From Terfezia claveryi (Eukaryota; Ascomycota; Pezizomycetes; Pezizales; Pezizaceae): a stretch of DNA of 17,462 bases. This document shows, piece by piece, positions 1-8,941 of this stretch. The position numbers were made by a program, and so were the translations under genes. The notes under the pieces are model-generated. The model saw only the letters and a program-made list of their open reading frames with translations. It was not told the DNA's origin and did no database searches. Position 1 is the first letter of the stretch. Each line of letters starts with the position of its first letter. The stretch spans positions 1 to 17,462 of the forward strand of contig WHUX01000600.1 in assembly GCA_015179025.1 (NCBI GenBank), read 5' to 3'.

Positions 1-665
1 ACTGGCACGACTCTCAGATTTAGGAAATACCCCGGAAACCCTCGAACCCTATTTTGACCCAGACCTTATTTGAGAGTCGAACCAAAACTGGCACGACTCT
101 CAGATTGGGAACAACCTGCTCTCGCTCAAAAGTCTTTCTTTAGCTTATCAGAAATTTCACCTTCGCTTATGTACAATTCTTCAGGTCTTCTGTTCGCACC
201 AGTGTTATCCATTATTGCTAGACGCCTCGTTCTCGACGATCTCATAGGATCCGTGTATCCGTGAGCTGGCTTGCATGTTCATCTTCCATTATGCTTTGTC
301 TAGACTGTTGTATTAGCCAAAAAGGTGTTGTTCGAGATGGAGACAGGATCTCTATAAAAGAAGCCTGTTCTTGCCATCTGTATTCTGTTTCTTTCTTCCC
401 CATGCAACAACTTGTCTATTCTCCTGTACCTAGTTGTTATACGAATATATCTGCACCCCAGTTTTTAAGTGTAGCTCAGACTACCTCGCCTTCTTGACCT
501 TGACCTTGACACCTCGCTCGACTTTGGTTTCGCCCAAAGTCCCTAGACACCCGATCACACACGTAAAGCCCCTATGTGTGCGATACCTCGACACTCGCGT
601 CCACCACCTGCAACATCGTTTATCGCGTCGACGCAGGAATCCCCTCACAACCTCCGTCCTTAACA
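1..665 (+). repeat. 5' LTR, 3' two-thirds only
   Basis: Aligned by eye, position 1 corresponds to 6009 in the 3' LTR, and identity continues to the shared CCTTAA at 658-663. The likely end is the CA at 664-665, giving a canonical TG...CA LTR together with the TG start seen in the 3' copy. The part before position 1 (about 350 bases) lies outside the window. Against the 3' copy I count about 25 transitions, 4 transversions and one small indel. Small open frames inside the LTR (for example 70-264 and 261-497) are not genes, since the same region is duplicated as LTR. Confidence 0.92.
353..360 (+). promoter_or_regulatory. LTR TATA box (5' copy)
   Basis: TATAAAAG, preserved exactly in both LTR copies despite surrounding divergence. 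It is the probable core promoter for retrotransposon transcription, with RNA expected to start some tens of bases downstream. Confidence 0.65.
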
Positions 666-667
666 CT

Positions 668-676
668 TTGTTGCGT
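668..676 (+). other. candidate primer binding site, self-priming type
   Basis: Immediately after the 5' LTR there is no TGG, which a tRNA-primed element would need to pair with the tRNA CCA end. Instead TTGTTGCGT (668-676) is the exact reverse complement of ACGCAACAA at 6410-6418 in the 3' LTR. That LTR sequence lies about 49 bases after the start of the TATA box, where an RNA 5' end would be expected. The 5' LTR copy has ATGCAACAA (402-410), one C-to-T change away. In Tf1/sushi chromoviruses the RNA 5' end folds back and primes reverse transcription. Two bases between the LTR end and the match do not pair in this copy, so the assignment is tentative. Confidence 0.45.
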
Positions 677-704
677 CGGCATATAGTCTCCGCTACAAAT
701 AAAT

Positions 705-1893
705 ATGTCCGAAGTACATATGGAGGCCTCCGGCTCCGCTCCACCTTCTGAAATTGCTATATGGCGCACCTTGGTCGCTGCCTTCCGAACTAACAATACC
801 CCTCCTTCTGCTCAACCACATATTTCTGCAGGAACTCCTGCCTCATTTTTCACTGCCATTCATGCAGCCCATGGTGCCGGCATATAGTCAGCACATGGAG
901 TACCATCAACTTTCGCTCAACTACTCACAAGCACTTCTACTTCAACTGAGTCACTCTGGATCTATTATAACCGCGGATATTAATATGGCTTAACCCTCCC
1001 AAGCCTCCTTCATGACCGCGCTTCAGCACCTATCTCTACTCGTGCCCCTAAAGTCCATGAGCCTGAGAATTTTGATGGCACTCGATCAAAATTCACTTGA
1101 TTTCTCACCAAGCTTTCTTTGGTGTTCTCCTCCGATCCCTCTCGATATACTAGTGAAGCAGCCAAAATTGCCTATGCTGCTTCCTACCTCTCTAGATCTG
1201 CTGCCGATTGGTTTGATCCCCACCTCAACAAAACAAGTGGGACCATTGATTTCCCTACTTATGAAGGCTTCCTTAAGGCATTGAAAAATGCCTACGACAA
1301 TCCTGATGCTCGCGCCACTGCAGAACGCAAATTGCTTAATCTCCGCCAAGGAGACCGTGATTGTTCCTCTTACTATACTGAGTTTACAACTCACGTGACA
1401 ATTTTAGCCTATGATGATAGGACTAAAATATTCTTCTTTACCAACAGGGCTAATACCGGGCTCAAAACAGCCCTTTTCTATCAAGCCTCTCCCCAGAATC
1501 TTTCGACGAATTTGTCCAGCTTTGTATTAAGCTGGACAACCGCGCTAAACTCCTACGCACCCAACACCCTCTTAGAGCCTCCGGCTCCAACCAATCCAGA
1601 CCCCTACCCGTTCACCAGCCCCTTCTACTTCGGTTGGTACTGCCGCTGGACCCATGGACCTTTCGACCACAACGAAAAAACGTGGACCCTTAACCCCCGA
1701 AATCCGCAAACACCGCAGAGACAATAACCTGTGTATGTATTGTGGAGGATCTGGTCATTGGGCGACAGTCTGCCCAGTCTCAGCCAAAAATAAAAAGTTG
1801 GCTGTAGCCGGTACTACCCCACTGCCTCTCCCGATACCACCACCGACAATCTCTTTGAGTTGTCAAAAAACGAACGTACTCTTTGATCAATGA
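705..1893 (+). pseudogene. gag: gag (capsid and zinc knuckle), broken
   Basis: The structural protein that packages retrotransposon RNA, here in pieces over three frames. The ATG at 705, 39 bases after the LTR, opens a 60-codon stretch ending at 887. A Retrotrans_gag-type domain follows in the same frame from about 1038, with one TGA at 1098-1100; its landmarks are ADWFDP, YEGFLKAL, LRQGDRDCSSYYTEF and the end of the domain near 1490. The frame then shifts near 1493 and again before 1650. The last piece carries a nucleic-acid-binding CCHC knuckle at 1732-1773 (C-x2-C-x4-H-x4-C), preceded by the basic TTTKKRG stretch, and stops at 1893. Several stops fit CGA-to-TGA decay. It is not expressed as one product. 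Confidence 0.88.
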
Positions 1894-2149
1894 TGGCCGA
1901 TCAGAGAGTGCCAGGATGCAACCTGGCGCCATCAATCCTGTCCATGACCCTGTCCATGTGTTTAATTCATTTTCTGTTTTGAAGGAAGTCCACTTAGAAG
2001 GTACTGGTTATGTATTACCTTTGGTTTCTCGTAAGTCCCGTCAATGACTAGCTCGTCGACGGCGCCTTGCGAATGCGTTGCGAATTTCTAGAATTGCTGT
2101 GCTTTCTGCTGATTGTCATGATTTGGGGTCTGAAGACCCACTTGCTTTG

Positions 2150-2540
2150 CCGTGTATAGTCAATGAAGAGCTTTCTGCTACGTGCATGGTAGACTTGGAG
2201 CTAGCTCCCAGTTTATCGATATTGACTATGCCATGAACATGAACTTGCCATTGGACATGAAAAACAAGCCGAAAGATCTCGTACTTGCTGATGGGAAACC
2301 CTCACCTATCGGAAAAATCATACACACTTGCACCTTGAAACTCTCTATCGACCAACATCAAGAAACCCTCACATTCCATGTTACCAAGTTAGCCGGTGGG
2401 ACTTGATTGTGGGAAAAACATGGCTTAGGCGACACAACCCAACTATTGACTGGTCAGTTAATACCATCGCCTTCGCCTCCGATTTTGCCATGCCCATTAC
2501 CTACCAACCCACCTCTGAAAACACCTCCCGTGACTAACCC
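2150..2540 (+). pseudogene. pro: retroviral-type aspartic protease, broken
   Basis: This domain would cleave the Gag-Pol polyprotein. Seen: the catalytic Asp codon (GAC, 2192-2194) is preceded by Met-Val, as in the family, but the following Ser-Gly is destroyed. The next codon is TTG, and a base is missing directly after it, so the frame changes there. The downstream part is clear in the new frame: ASSQFIDIDYAMNMNLPLD, LADGKPSPIGK and HVTKLAG up to about 2400. A second frame change leads to DLIVGKTWLRRHNPTIDW, which contains the conserved ...GxxWL element. The active-site motif D-[ST]-G is therefore lost both by substitution and by frameshift. Confidence 0.85.
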
Positions 2541-2666
2541 ACTTCAGATATCAATTATTTCCAGAGCAGCTTTTCGGGTTGCTATCAAGGACCCGATGCT
2601 CGCCTCTGTATTGCAGCAATATATGCCTCCGTTGACGAGGATGAGTCTGTTGAACCTGCTGCTAAA

Positions 2667-3640
2667 TTGGTTCCTTCTGAATATCATGATTATCTTGCTC
2701 TCTTTTCAGAAAAAGAAGCTCGAATACTACCCCACATCGATACGTTGACCATGCTATCCCTTTGCAAGAAGGAGCCAAACCTCCTTTTGGCTGCATGTAC
2801 TCTATGTCTGACTCAGAACTCAAGGAAGTACGCAAATGGATCGACGAGAATTTATCCAATCCTTCATACGAGCCAGTTCTTCTTCTGCAGCCTCTCCGTC
2901 CTATTTGTCAAAAAAAAGGATGGTTCCTTACGTCTATGTGTCGACTACCTGCTCTAAATGATATCATGATTAAGGATAGAAACCCGCTACCTTGCATCGA
3001 AGAAACCCTGAACCAGATTCGAGGATGTAAATACTTTACATGCCTCGATTTACGTGTATGCTTCAACCAAATCCGAATTAAAGAAGGTGATGAGTGGAAA
3101 ACTGCCTTCCGCACTCGGTACGGACTTTTTGAATTTCTAGTTATGCCCTTTGGGTTGACTAATGCCCTTGCTACCGCTCAACGATTCATGAATGATACCC
3201 TCTTGAATACCTCGATATCTTCTATGTATGCTACATCGAAGACATTTTGATTTACTTAAGGAATCTAAAAGAACATAAGGAACAGGTGCGAAAGGTTCTC
3301 CAAAAACTCAAGGAATCTGGGTTATTTATAAAACTAGAAAATGCGAATTCTCGGTTGAGAAAACCTCATTCTTGGGATTTATCATCTCTGAGTATGGCTT
3401 AGAAATGGACCCGAGAAGGTTAATGCAGTTCTTAATTGGAGACCCCTCGTTCTGTTAAGGATATCTAGTGTTTTCTTGGATTTGCCAATTTTTACCGCAG
3501 GTTTATCAATAAGTATTCTGCTCTTTGCCAACCTCTTTTTAACTTGCTTCGAAAAGATGTTCCTTTTGTTTGGAATTCTTCATGTGAAGAGGTTTTTAAA
3601 CTTCTCAAGAAACCTTCACCTCGCACCCATCCTCCACCAT
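2667..3640 (+). pseudogene. pol (RT): reverse transcriptase domain, broken
   Basis: Copies element RNA into DNA. Seen: an N-terminal lead with [20 protein letters not shown] (from about 2798), [17 protein letters not shown], the block-C catalytic Asp in [11 protein letters not shown] (about 3040-3072), [20 protein letters not shown] (about 3098-3157), and [16 protein letters not shown] frame change near 3200 precedes the active-site box, read as C-Y-I-E-D-I-L-I-Y (3229-3255). The usual YxDD therefore has Glu in place of its first Asp. Another frame change lies near 3345, before CEFSVEKTSFLGF, and more follow before 3480. At least four frame changes plus stops make the domain nonfunctional. 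Family membership is secure from the block order and spacing. Confidence 0.92.
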
Positions 3641-4060
3641 TTCGACCCTGAGCTCGAGACCTTGGTCGAAACGGATGCCTCAGATTATGTCACCTCCAGA
3701 ATCCTGTCACAGAAACACCCAAAGATGGGAAATTTGTTCTGCACCCAGTTGCATTTATTTCGGAAAAAATGTCACCCGCTGAATGCAATTATGGCATTGG
3801 AGATAAGGAATTGCTAGCAATCATTCTGGCTCTTGAAAAATGGCATATCTACTTACACCAGCTCCCACGACCGTTCACTATCCTCACCGACCATCACAAC
3901 CTACAGAGCTTTACCTCCAAAGCCTTGCTTTCAAGCCGACAAGCTCGTTGGGCGCAGGAAATAGCCCAATATAACTTCAAGATTGTCTTAGACCCGGCAC
4001 CCAAAACACCAAAGCCGATGCACTCACTAGGAGATCTGGAGACCTCCCTGAGGAAGGGGA
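3640..4060 (+). pseudogene. pol (RNase H): RNase H domain of gypsy pol, broken
   Basis: Degrades the RNA strand of the RNA-DNA hybrid. Seen: ELETLVETDASDYV carries the first acidic residue (Asp codon near 3673). After a frame change near 3765, MSPAECNYGIGDKELLAI carries the catalytic Glu and FTILTDHHNLQSF the next Asp, followed by RQARWAQEIAQYNFKI. The terminal segment that normally ends in an N-x-x-A-D type motif is out of frame (about 3985-4025), so the fourth catalytic Asp is not in line with the rest. The region runs straight on from the RT thumb/connection without a gap, as in other Ty3/Gypsy polyproteins. Confidence 0.88.
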
Positions 4061-4189
4061 TGGTCGTGCTCGCCCAACACAGGCCTAATACCCGCCGAGA
4101 AATTTTCGCTTTCTGCAGCCTCAATCGTTAACAACGAAGACATTCTTGCCGCCCTCAAGACTGACAAGCTCGCTCTCGAGATTATGCAC

Positions 4190-5400
4190 GCCCTCAAGAA
4201 CGGCCCAGAAAACACCCGATAATCCCTTTGGCTGAATGTCAGCTCTCAGAGGGACTTATACTCGTTAATGGTCTAGTTTATGTTCCTGACTCCCCGGAAA
4301 TACACCTCCGCATTCTCCGTACCTACCACGACCACCCAGCTGTGGGACACCCTGGTCAAGCAGCCACCTATGAATTGGTATCACGAGACTACTGGTGGCC
4401 AAAGATACGCCAGACCATAGCTCGATACCTTCGAAATTGTGATACCTGCGCCCAGATTAAACCAGCTCGCCATACCCCCTATGATTGTTAAAACCACTTC
4501 AAGTTCCATTTTGGAAGTGGTCATCTGTCTCCTTGGACCTTGTTACTGGCCTTCCCGTCTCAAATGGATTCGATGCCTTATTGGTTGTAGTTGACCGATT
4601 GTCAAAAATGGACACTATATACCTACCAACATGGACGCCAATTCCAAGCAGATTGCTAAGCTCTTCTTTGATAATGTCTTTCACCTACACGGAATTCCCG
4701 ATTCGATCGTCTCAGACTGTGGACTCAATTCGTATCTGAATTCACTCGCTCCTTGACCTCCCTCGTTGAGATTCAACAGAAGGTTTCAACAGCCTTCCAC
4801 CCCAGACTGATGGACAAACGGAACGAATCAATACCATCGCAGAACAATACTTGCGGGCTTACTGTAATTATCAACAAGACAACTGGTCCGAATTACTCAC
4901 CATGGCCGAGTTTTCCTACAACAATACCTTATCCTCGACCCTAGGTATCACCCCCTTTCAGGCTATGTACGGTGAAAATCCCAAATACCAGATCACTACG
5001 AACCCCGCCAAGCTACCCGCCCCCAAGTGATCAAAGAATACGAGGACCGCCTTGCTGAACTGGACGCCCATCTTCGATCAGAAATGATCTGGGCGCAAGC
5101 TACCTACTCCGAACAAGCTAATAAATCTCGGATTCCAGCCCCTAAGTTCGAAATAGGGGATCAAGTGTAGTTACTTCGTGACATGTTAAAACAACTTGCC
5201 CATCGACAAAACTTGACTTCAAGAAGTTGGGAAAATTCCGGATAATCCAGAAGGTCTCCTTCCATGCCTATAAACTCGACCTCCCTGCATCTATGAAAAT
5301 CCATCCCGTTTTTCATGTCTCACTCCTCGAACCTGCCTCACGGACCCCCTTCCGGGTCAAATCCAGCCTCCCCCACCACCTGTAATCATTGAGGATGAAC
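4190..5400 (+). pseudogene. pol (IN): integrase (H2C2 zinc finger and DDE core), broken
   Basis: Inserts the cDNA into the genome. Seen: an unbroken stretch 4228-4488 carries the H2C2 finger (HDHPAVGHP near 4325-4350; final Cys pair at 4438-4440 and 4447-4449) and YWWPKIR. The core follows with catalytic Asp 1 in SLDLVTGLP (4536-4538), Asp 2 in the IVSD context (4715-4717) and Glu in QTDGQTERIN (4821-4823). The Asp2-Glu spacing is about 35 codons, as expected for DD35E. All three acidic residues survive, but they are not in one frame. The residue after the second Asp is Cys rather than the usual Arg. Downstream lie NNTLSSTLGITPFQAMYGENP and the GPY/F-like KLGKFRI...[10 protein letters not shown] region (about 5220-5335), with a TAG at 5168-5170. 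Confidence 0.92.
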
Positions 5401-5591
5401 CCGAATAGGAAGTAGACGAAATCGTCGACTCTCATTTCCGCGGTCGCACACTAGAATACCTTGCCCATTGGGTAGACTATGACGAGCTTACCTGGGAACC
5501 TGCCGATATGTTTTCGAATGCGCCTAGTGTTGTGAAAAAATTCCACACTGCATACCCCTCGAAACCACGTCCTCGCACTCTACCTAAATGA
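5400..5591 (+). pseudogene. C-terminal chromodomain of the integrase
   Basis: In frame, EVDEIVDSHFRGRTLEYLAH (from 5409) is followed by WVDYDELTWEPADMF, ending near 5514. This is the chromodomain signature: a leading E-x-E/D-I-[VL]-x-[SH], an aromatic W near the middle and a W-E-P toward the end. It is typical of chromoviral integrases and thought to bind methylated histone H3. A TAG (5406-5408) sits directly before the domain, and another stop ends the frame at 5589-5591. About 25 further codons in frame run toward the polypurine tract. The domain itself is one of the better preserved parts of the element. Confidence 0.9.
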
Positions 5592-5641
5592 GTGGAATTT
5601 GAACTTGGTATCCTGCCTTGGATTCGCAGGAGCTCATCCTT

Positions 5642-5652
5642 GGAAGAGGGAG
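5642..5652 (+). other. polypurine tract, plus-strand primer
   Basis: GGAAGAGGGAG lies four bases upstream of the TG that begins the 3' LTR (5657). Retrotransposons use such a purine run, resistant to RNase H, to prime plus-strand DNA. Its position supports the LTR boundary. Confidence 0.8.
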
Positions 5653-5814
5653 CTACTGTTACGAACCCTCTCGAATCACGATCCTGACCCCGAATGATAT
5701 CGCCGCAACCCACGCACTTGCCAAAGTGTATCATGTGACTATGTTCTCGACCCTGCCTCTCCTGGCTAGCGACATCGACCTCATCCCGGAAGTCCTAGTC
5801 GATCGCTTATGGAT

Positions 5815-6112
5815 TTGACACTTGAAAGTCAACCAAAACAGGCACGACTGTCAAACTAGAACATACCCTGAAAAACCTCGAACCTTATTTTGACCCGAAC
5901 CTTATTTGAGAGTCGAACCAAAACTGGCACGACTCTCAGATTTAGGAAATACCCCGGAAACCCTCGAACCCTATTTTGACCCAAACCTTATTTGAGAGTC
6001 GAACCAAAACTGGCACGACTCTCATATTTAGGAAATACCCTGGAAACCCTCGAACCCTATTTTGACCCAGACCTTATTTGAGAGTCAAACCAAAACTGGC
6101 ACGACTCTCAGA
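5815..6112 (+). repeat. 86-bp tandem repeat inside the 3' LTR, each unit with a dyad
   Basis: The word TGGCACGACTCTCA starts at 5925, 6011 and 6097, exactly 86 bases apart, and a diverged copy starts at 5840 (85 bases before). Each unit contains TGAGAGTCG and, about 14 bases later, its exact inverse CGACTCTCA (with a few decayed CpGs), so every unit can form a 9-bp stem. The diverged first unit instead has TTTGACA paired with TGTCAAA. The 5' LTR shows the same repeat at 1-110. It may be a promoter or enhancer array of the LTR; that role is inferred. Confidence 0.88.
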
Positions 6113-6360
6113 TTGGGAACAACCTGCTCTCGCTCAAAACTCTTTCTTTAGCTTATCAGAAATTTCACCTTCGCTTATGTACAATTGTTCAGGTCTTCTG
6201 TTCGCACCAGCGTTATCTATTATTGCCAGACGCCTCATTCTCGACGATCTCACAGGATCCGTGTATCCGTGAGCTGGCTTGCGTGTTCATCTTCCATTAT
6301 GCTTTGTCTAGACCGTTGTGTTAGCCAAAAAGGTATTGTTCGAGATGGAGACAGGATCTC

Positions 6361-6368
6361 TATAAAAG
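6361..6368 (+). promoter_or_regulatory. LTR TATA box (3' copy)
   Basis: TATAAAAG, identical to the 5' LTR copy at 353-360. In the 3' LTR it could drive transcription outward into the downstream DNA. Confidence 0.6.
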
Positions 6369-6673
6369 AAGCCTGTTCTTGCCATTTGTATTCTGTTTCT
6401 TTCTTCCCCACGCAACAACTTGTCTACTCTCCTATACCTAGTTGTTATACGAATATATCTGCACCCCAGTTTTTGAGTGTAGCTCAGACTACCTCGCCTT
6501 CTTGACCTTGACCTTGACACCTCGCTCGACTTTGGTTTCGCTCGAAGTCCCTAGACACCCGATCACACACGTAAAGCCCTCTACATGTGCGATACCTCGA
6601 CACTCGCGTCCACCACCTACAACATCGTTTACCGCGTCGACGCGGAAATCCCCTTACAACCTCCGTCCTTAAA

Positions 6674-6729
6674 AGTTATCTTCACAGCTACTAGTTATTC
6701 AGGCAGGAATATCTGTGATTGAGATAACT
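6674..6729. repeat. imperfect inverted repeat abutting the 3' LTR end
   Basis: AGTTATC (6674-6680) pairs with GATAACT (6723-6729), and the inner CACAG (6683-6687) pairs with CTGTG (6713-6717). The structure begins exactly where LTR homology ends. It may be the integration target, or the end of a small older element. Confidence 0.5.
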
Positions 6730-6772
6730 GACAGTTAATGAATAAGCTAACTTCAGATTTCCTAACACGACC

Positions 6773-6817
6773 TCCATCACAGCCTCTGTGACATCCTCCG
6801 TGATAGCATCCATGACA
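6773..6817 (-). repeat. array A: four TCCGTGACA-like cores, 12-bp period
   Basis: Cores start at 6773, 6785, 6797 and 6809, exactly 12 bases apart: TCCATCACA, TCTGTGACA, TCCGTGATA, TCCATGACA. All are variants of the reverse complement of TGTCACGGA, mostly one transition away. Confidence 0.75.
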
Positions 6818-7096
6818 TGGCTTTGCACATACCCCTTTGTTTTCTTCACAGCAGATTATATAGATGTAAATCACCGTACAAGTGCTGACGATTCCTTGGA
6901 CCTGGTAGATAAATGCAAGATAACCACCAAAACCCTTTTTTCATGCAAATAATTGAATTCTTTGTTTACAAGCAAACCTGGATGCCATTAACCGAACATG
7001 GCCATGCGACTAGCGTCACTACAGGCATGTACATAAGTGCTTACATTGTGAATTTCACCTGCACTCAAGTCTACATATGAATAAATGGGTCCATGT
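6818..7096. other. unassigned DNA
   Basis: No reading frame, RNA gene or repeat that I can support between the 12-bp array and the minus-strand frame below. Confidence 0.6.
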
Positions 7097-7642
7097 TTAA
7101 TTTTGGTTGACATGGAAGGATATCGGGCCAAAATGAAAATCAGAAGAGCCCAGCCCAATCTCAATACTAAGACTTCCCTCTACAGCGGCCTCCTCGATGA
7201 CTTGTGCTTCCTGCTGCCTTTACCATTGCTTTTGTTTGCAAACCTGGCATCGCCGAGTTGACCGGTCTTTGGACCACCTTGTCCTTCTTGGGTTAATAGT
7301 CCCAACTGCAGGCAAAGAAAGATTTAGGGGCTGATTTATGGAATTCTGCTGCTGATGACGAGCACGTGAGACATCAATAATGGGGGGGGTGGTAAATGAC
7401 GGGGAAAGTTGTACACGTTGGGAATGTTCATATTGGGTGTATAATAGTTGCCTTAGAGTTTCGTCAAGTGGCTCCTCATTCTCTTTATCAACCCCTAGGC
7501 CAGGATTGCCCTCCTGGATCTCCACCTCTATTTCCTACAAAACCCTTCTACCATCTCTAACATGATCACTGTCAGTATCGGCTTCACTAGGTGTGGCAGG
7601 TACTTCTAGTCTTGGACATCGTGACTGATTTTGCACACAATA
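7097..7642 (-). pseudogene. unrecognised minus-strand reading frame, interrupted
   Basis: Read on the minus strand, the frame is open from 7642 down to 7097 except for a TAG at 7536-7538 and a TAA at 7220-7222. The first part is acidic (VPATPSEADTDSDHVRDG, then GLGVDKENEEPLDETLRQLL). The middle is Ser/Thr/Pro- and Gln-rich (QLSPSFTTPPIIDV, RHQQQNSINQP). It ends in a basic segment with RRTRWSKDRSTRRCQVCK just before the TAA. The acidic-to-basic tail with a C-x2-C pair resembles the end of a nuclear or transposase protein, but I cannot name the family. No start codon or promoter is evident, and upstream exons may be missing. Its sense composition and length against few stops are the only support. 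Confidence 0.35.
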
Positions 7643-8571
7643 TCAGGTTTGATAATCACTAGAAGTTTGGGATTAAAGATTAGCTGCAAGCCGAAAATAA
7701 GGTTGTATCAAATCAAGTGAGTTACCACACAATACTGCTATATGCCCTTTTCCTGTTCCTCACCGCAGATCAGTTTCCAGTACCATAAACCACTCGACCT
7801 TGCAGTACGTGTAGTTGCCAGGCACTTCAAATATGACCCGCTCAAGGTAACAGGAAAATATGATCATCGTTATCTGTTCAGTTGAACCACGCAAAATGGG
7901 ACAAGCCTACATAACTATCACACTTACTCAAATAACATGGGATATGTACGCAACCTTATATGGGGCAAGCAAAAAAGTATAGAAGTCATACCTTGATGAT
8001 ATATTTTGTTGTTGTGAAGTAATAATGGATCGGAGGTGGCTTGGTATGGAATAACAATAGGGTAGAGAGATGCAGATAATGGAGAACAGGAAGTGAATAA
8101 AGTGGTAGAGTGGGGACACGACGAATTTATCTGGCACCAGCAGACGCTAGCCCAAGCAATGTCTCTAGTCATTTCCTTTAGACCTAGGTATGTACTACCT
8201 GTTTTGGAACTGGCACAATAACTTGCCTGCATTACCTAGAACTATACCTTGGCAAGTGATGAACGACATTATTACCTGTACAGCAATTGATCGGTCGATG
8301 CGTTGTAGACAACTAGCTATATCAGGATTAACCGTGCTATTCAGAAGATGTATTGACCATTACCATATAAGACAGAGAATGCTTCACCTGCCAGCCTACC
8401 TCCCACCGACTAAACCAACTCTTATGGTATAGATTATGCCATCGACTTATCACTATCGACTCATCGCTTTCGTAGATGAAGTACTATTGTAAACTATTGT
8501 GGCAGTTCTACACCAGGTTAGAGTGGATCAGGATGGTACTTCCATTTGGTGGTATCTTATGCTTTACTTAT
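7643..8571. other. unassigned DNA, no convincing gene
   Basis: About 930 bases. The open frames here, such as 7924-8232 on the minus strand and 8190-8432 on the plus strand, are short, overlap each other and show no domain. Two CGACT words near 8443-8460 are noted elsewhere as a possible element end. Otherwise I see nothing. Confidence 0.55.
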
Positions 8572-8694
8572 GTGGTCATAGATATTTTTTCTTGTCACGG
8601 ATATTTTCTTTGTCACGGACTGGTTATTTTGTCACGGATATCTTATCACCGATATCTTGTCACAGATGTCTTGTCATGGATGTGTTGTCATGGA
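8572..8694 (+). repeat. array B: seven TGTCACGGA cores, settling to a 14-bp period
   Basis: Cores start at 8593, 8611, 8630, 8644, 8658, 8672 and 8686. The first three are exact TGTCACGGA, spaced 18 and 19 bases apart. The last four (TATCACCGA, TGTCACAGA, TGTCATGGA twice) are exactly 14 bases apart. A more decayed copy (GGTCATAGA) lies at about 8573. The differences are mainly at the CpG inside the core. Confidence 0.85.
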
Positions 8695-8896
8695 TCTTAT
8701 GCCTTGTCCCAAATGGGCCATACAGGTCTTTCCCACAACTAATGCTAGCTAGGTCCTTTGGATACAATTATTGTTAGCTGCGGACTAGTCTACTTTTGTC
8801 CTCCCATTCTACATCAGAATTAGAGGTAGACAATCTACCAAAAGAGGACATTGCCATTTATGGATTCTTTCTAGAACTATCAACTAGAGTTTTGCT

Positions 8897-8904
8897 TATA
8901 TATA
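8897..8904 (+). promoter_or_regulatory. possible TATA box
   Basis: TATATATA, 45 bases before the ATG at 8942. The placement suits a fungal promoter for the frame that follows, but AT-rich words are common in this window. Confidence 0.3.
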
Positions 8905-8941
8905 GTTCGTCAGGGCTGTAATTCTTACCGACCATATTACA

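Larger units (their letters stand above)
1..6674 (+). mobile_element. Ty3/Gypsy chromovirus LTR retrotransposon, defective, 5' end outside window
   Basis: Seen: two near-identical long direct repeats (1-665 and 6009-6674) bracket a region that encodes, in order, a gag domain with CCHC knuckle, an aspartic protease, reverse transcriptase, RNase H, an integrase with HHCC and DDE residues, and a chromodomain. A polypurine tract directly precedes the 3' repeat. The order protease-RT-RNase H-integrase is that of Ty3/Gypsy, and the chromodomain at the integrase end places it among chromoviruses, which integrate through chromatin recognition. Every domain is broken by stops and frame changes, so the copy cannot be autonomous. 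The target-site duplication cannot be tested because the left end lies outside the window. The two LTRs differ at about 30 positions by eye over 665 bases, so the insertion is not recent. Confidence 0.95.
5657..6674 (+). repeat. 3' LTR, complete (about 1018 bp)
   Basis: Begins TGTTACGAACC just after the polypurine tract. It ends around 6674, where homology with the 5' LTR stops (shared CCTTAA at 6667-6672; CA in the 5' copy, AA here). It holds three full 86-bp repeat units and a diverged one, a TATA box (6361-6368), and the T/C-rich region followed by the CCTTGACCTTGAC stretch near 6505. It is longer than many fungal gypsy LTRs, partly because of the tandem repeat. Confidence 0.9.

Noticed and set aside
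70..751. Several small open frames in the LTR, both strands
   Set aside because: They lie in LTR sequence present twice and show no domain; one of them crosses the LTR end.
3705..3713. TGTCACAGA, resembling the 9-bp core
   Set aside because: Isolated, inside the RNase H coding region where it encodes expected residues; chance match.
5175..5183. TTCGTGACA, resembling the reverse core
   Set aside because: Isolated, inside the integrase C-terminal coding region; no array around it.
7924..8232. 102-codon minus-strand open frame
   Set aside because: Overlaps another frame on the same strand and has no recognisable domain or start context; composition looks like chance.
8911..8925. CAGGGCTGTAATTC as a hAT terminal inverted repeat
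   Set aside because: No inverse copy found downstream of the transposase by eye.
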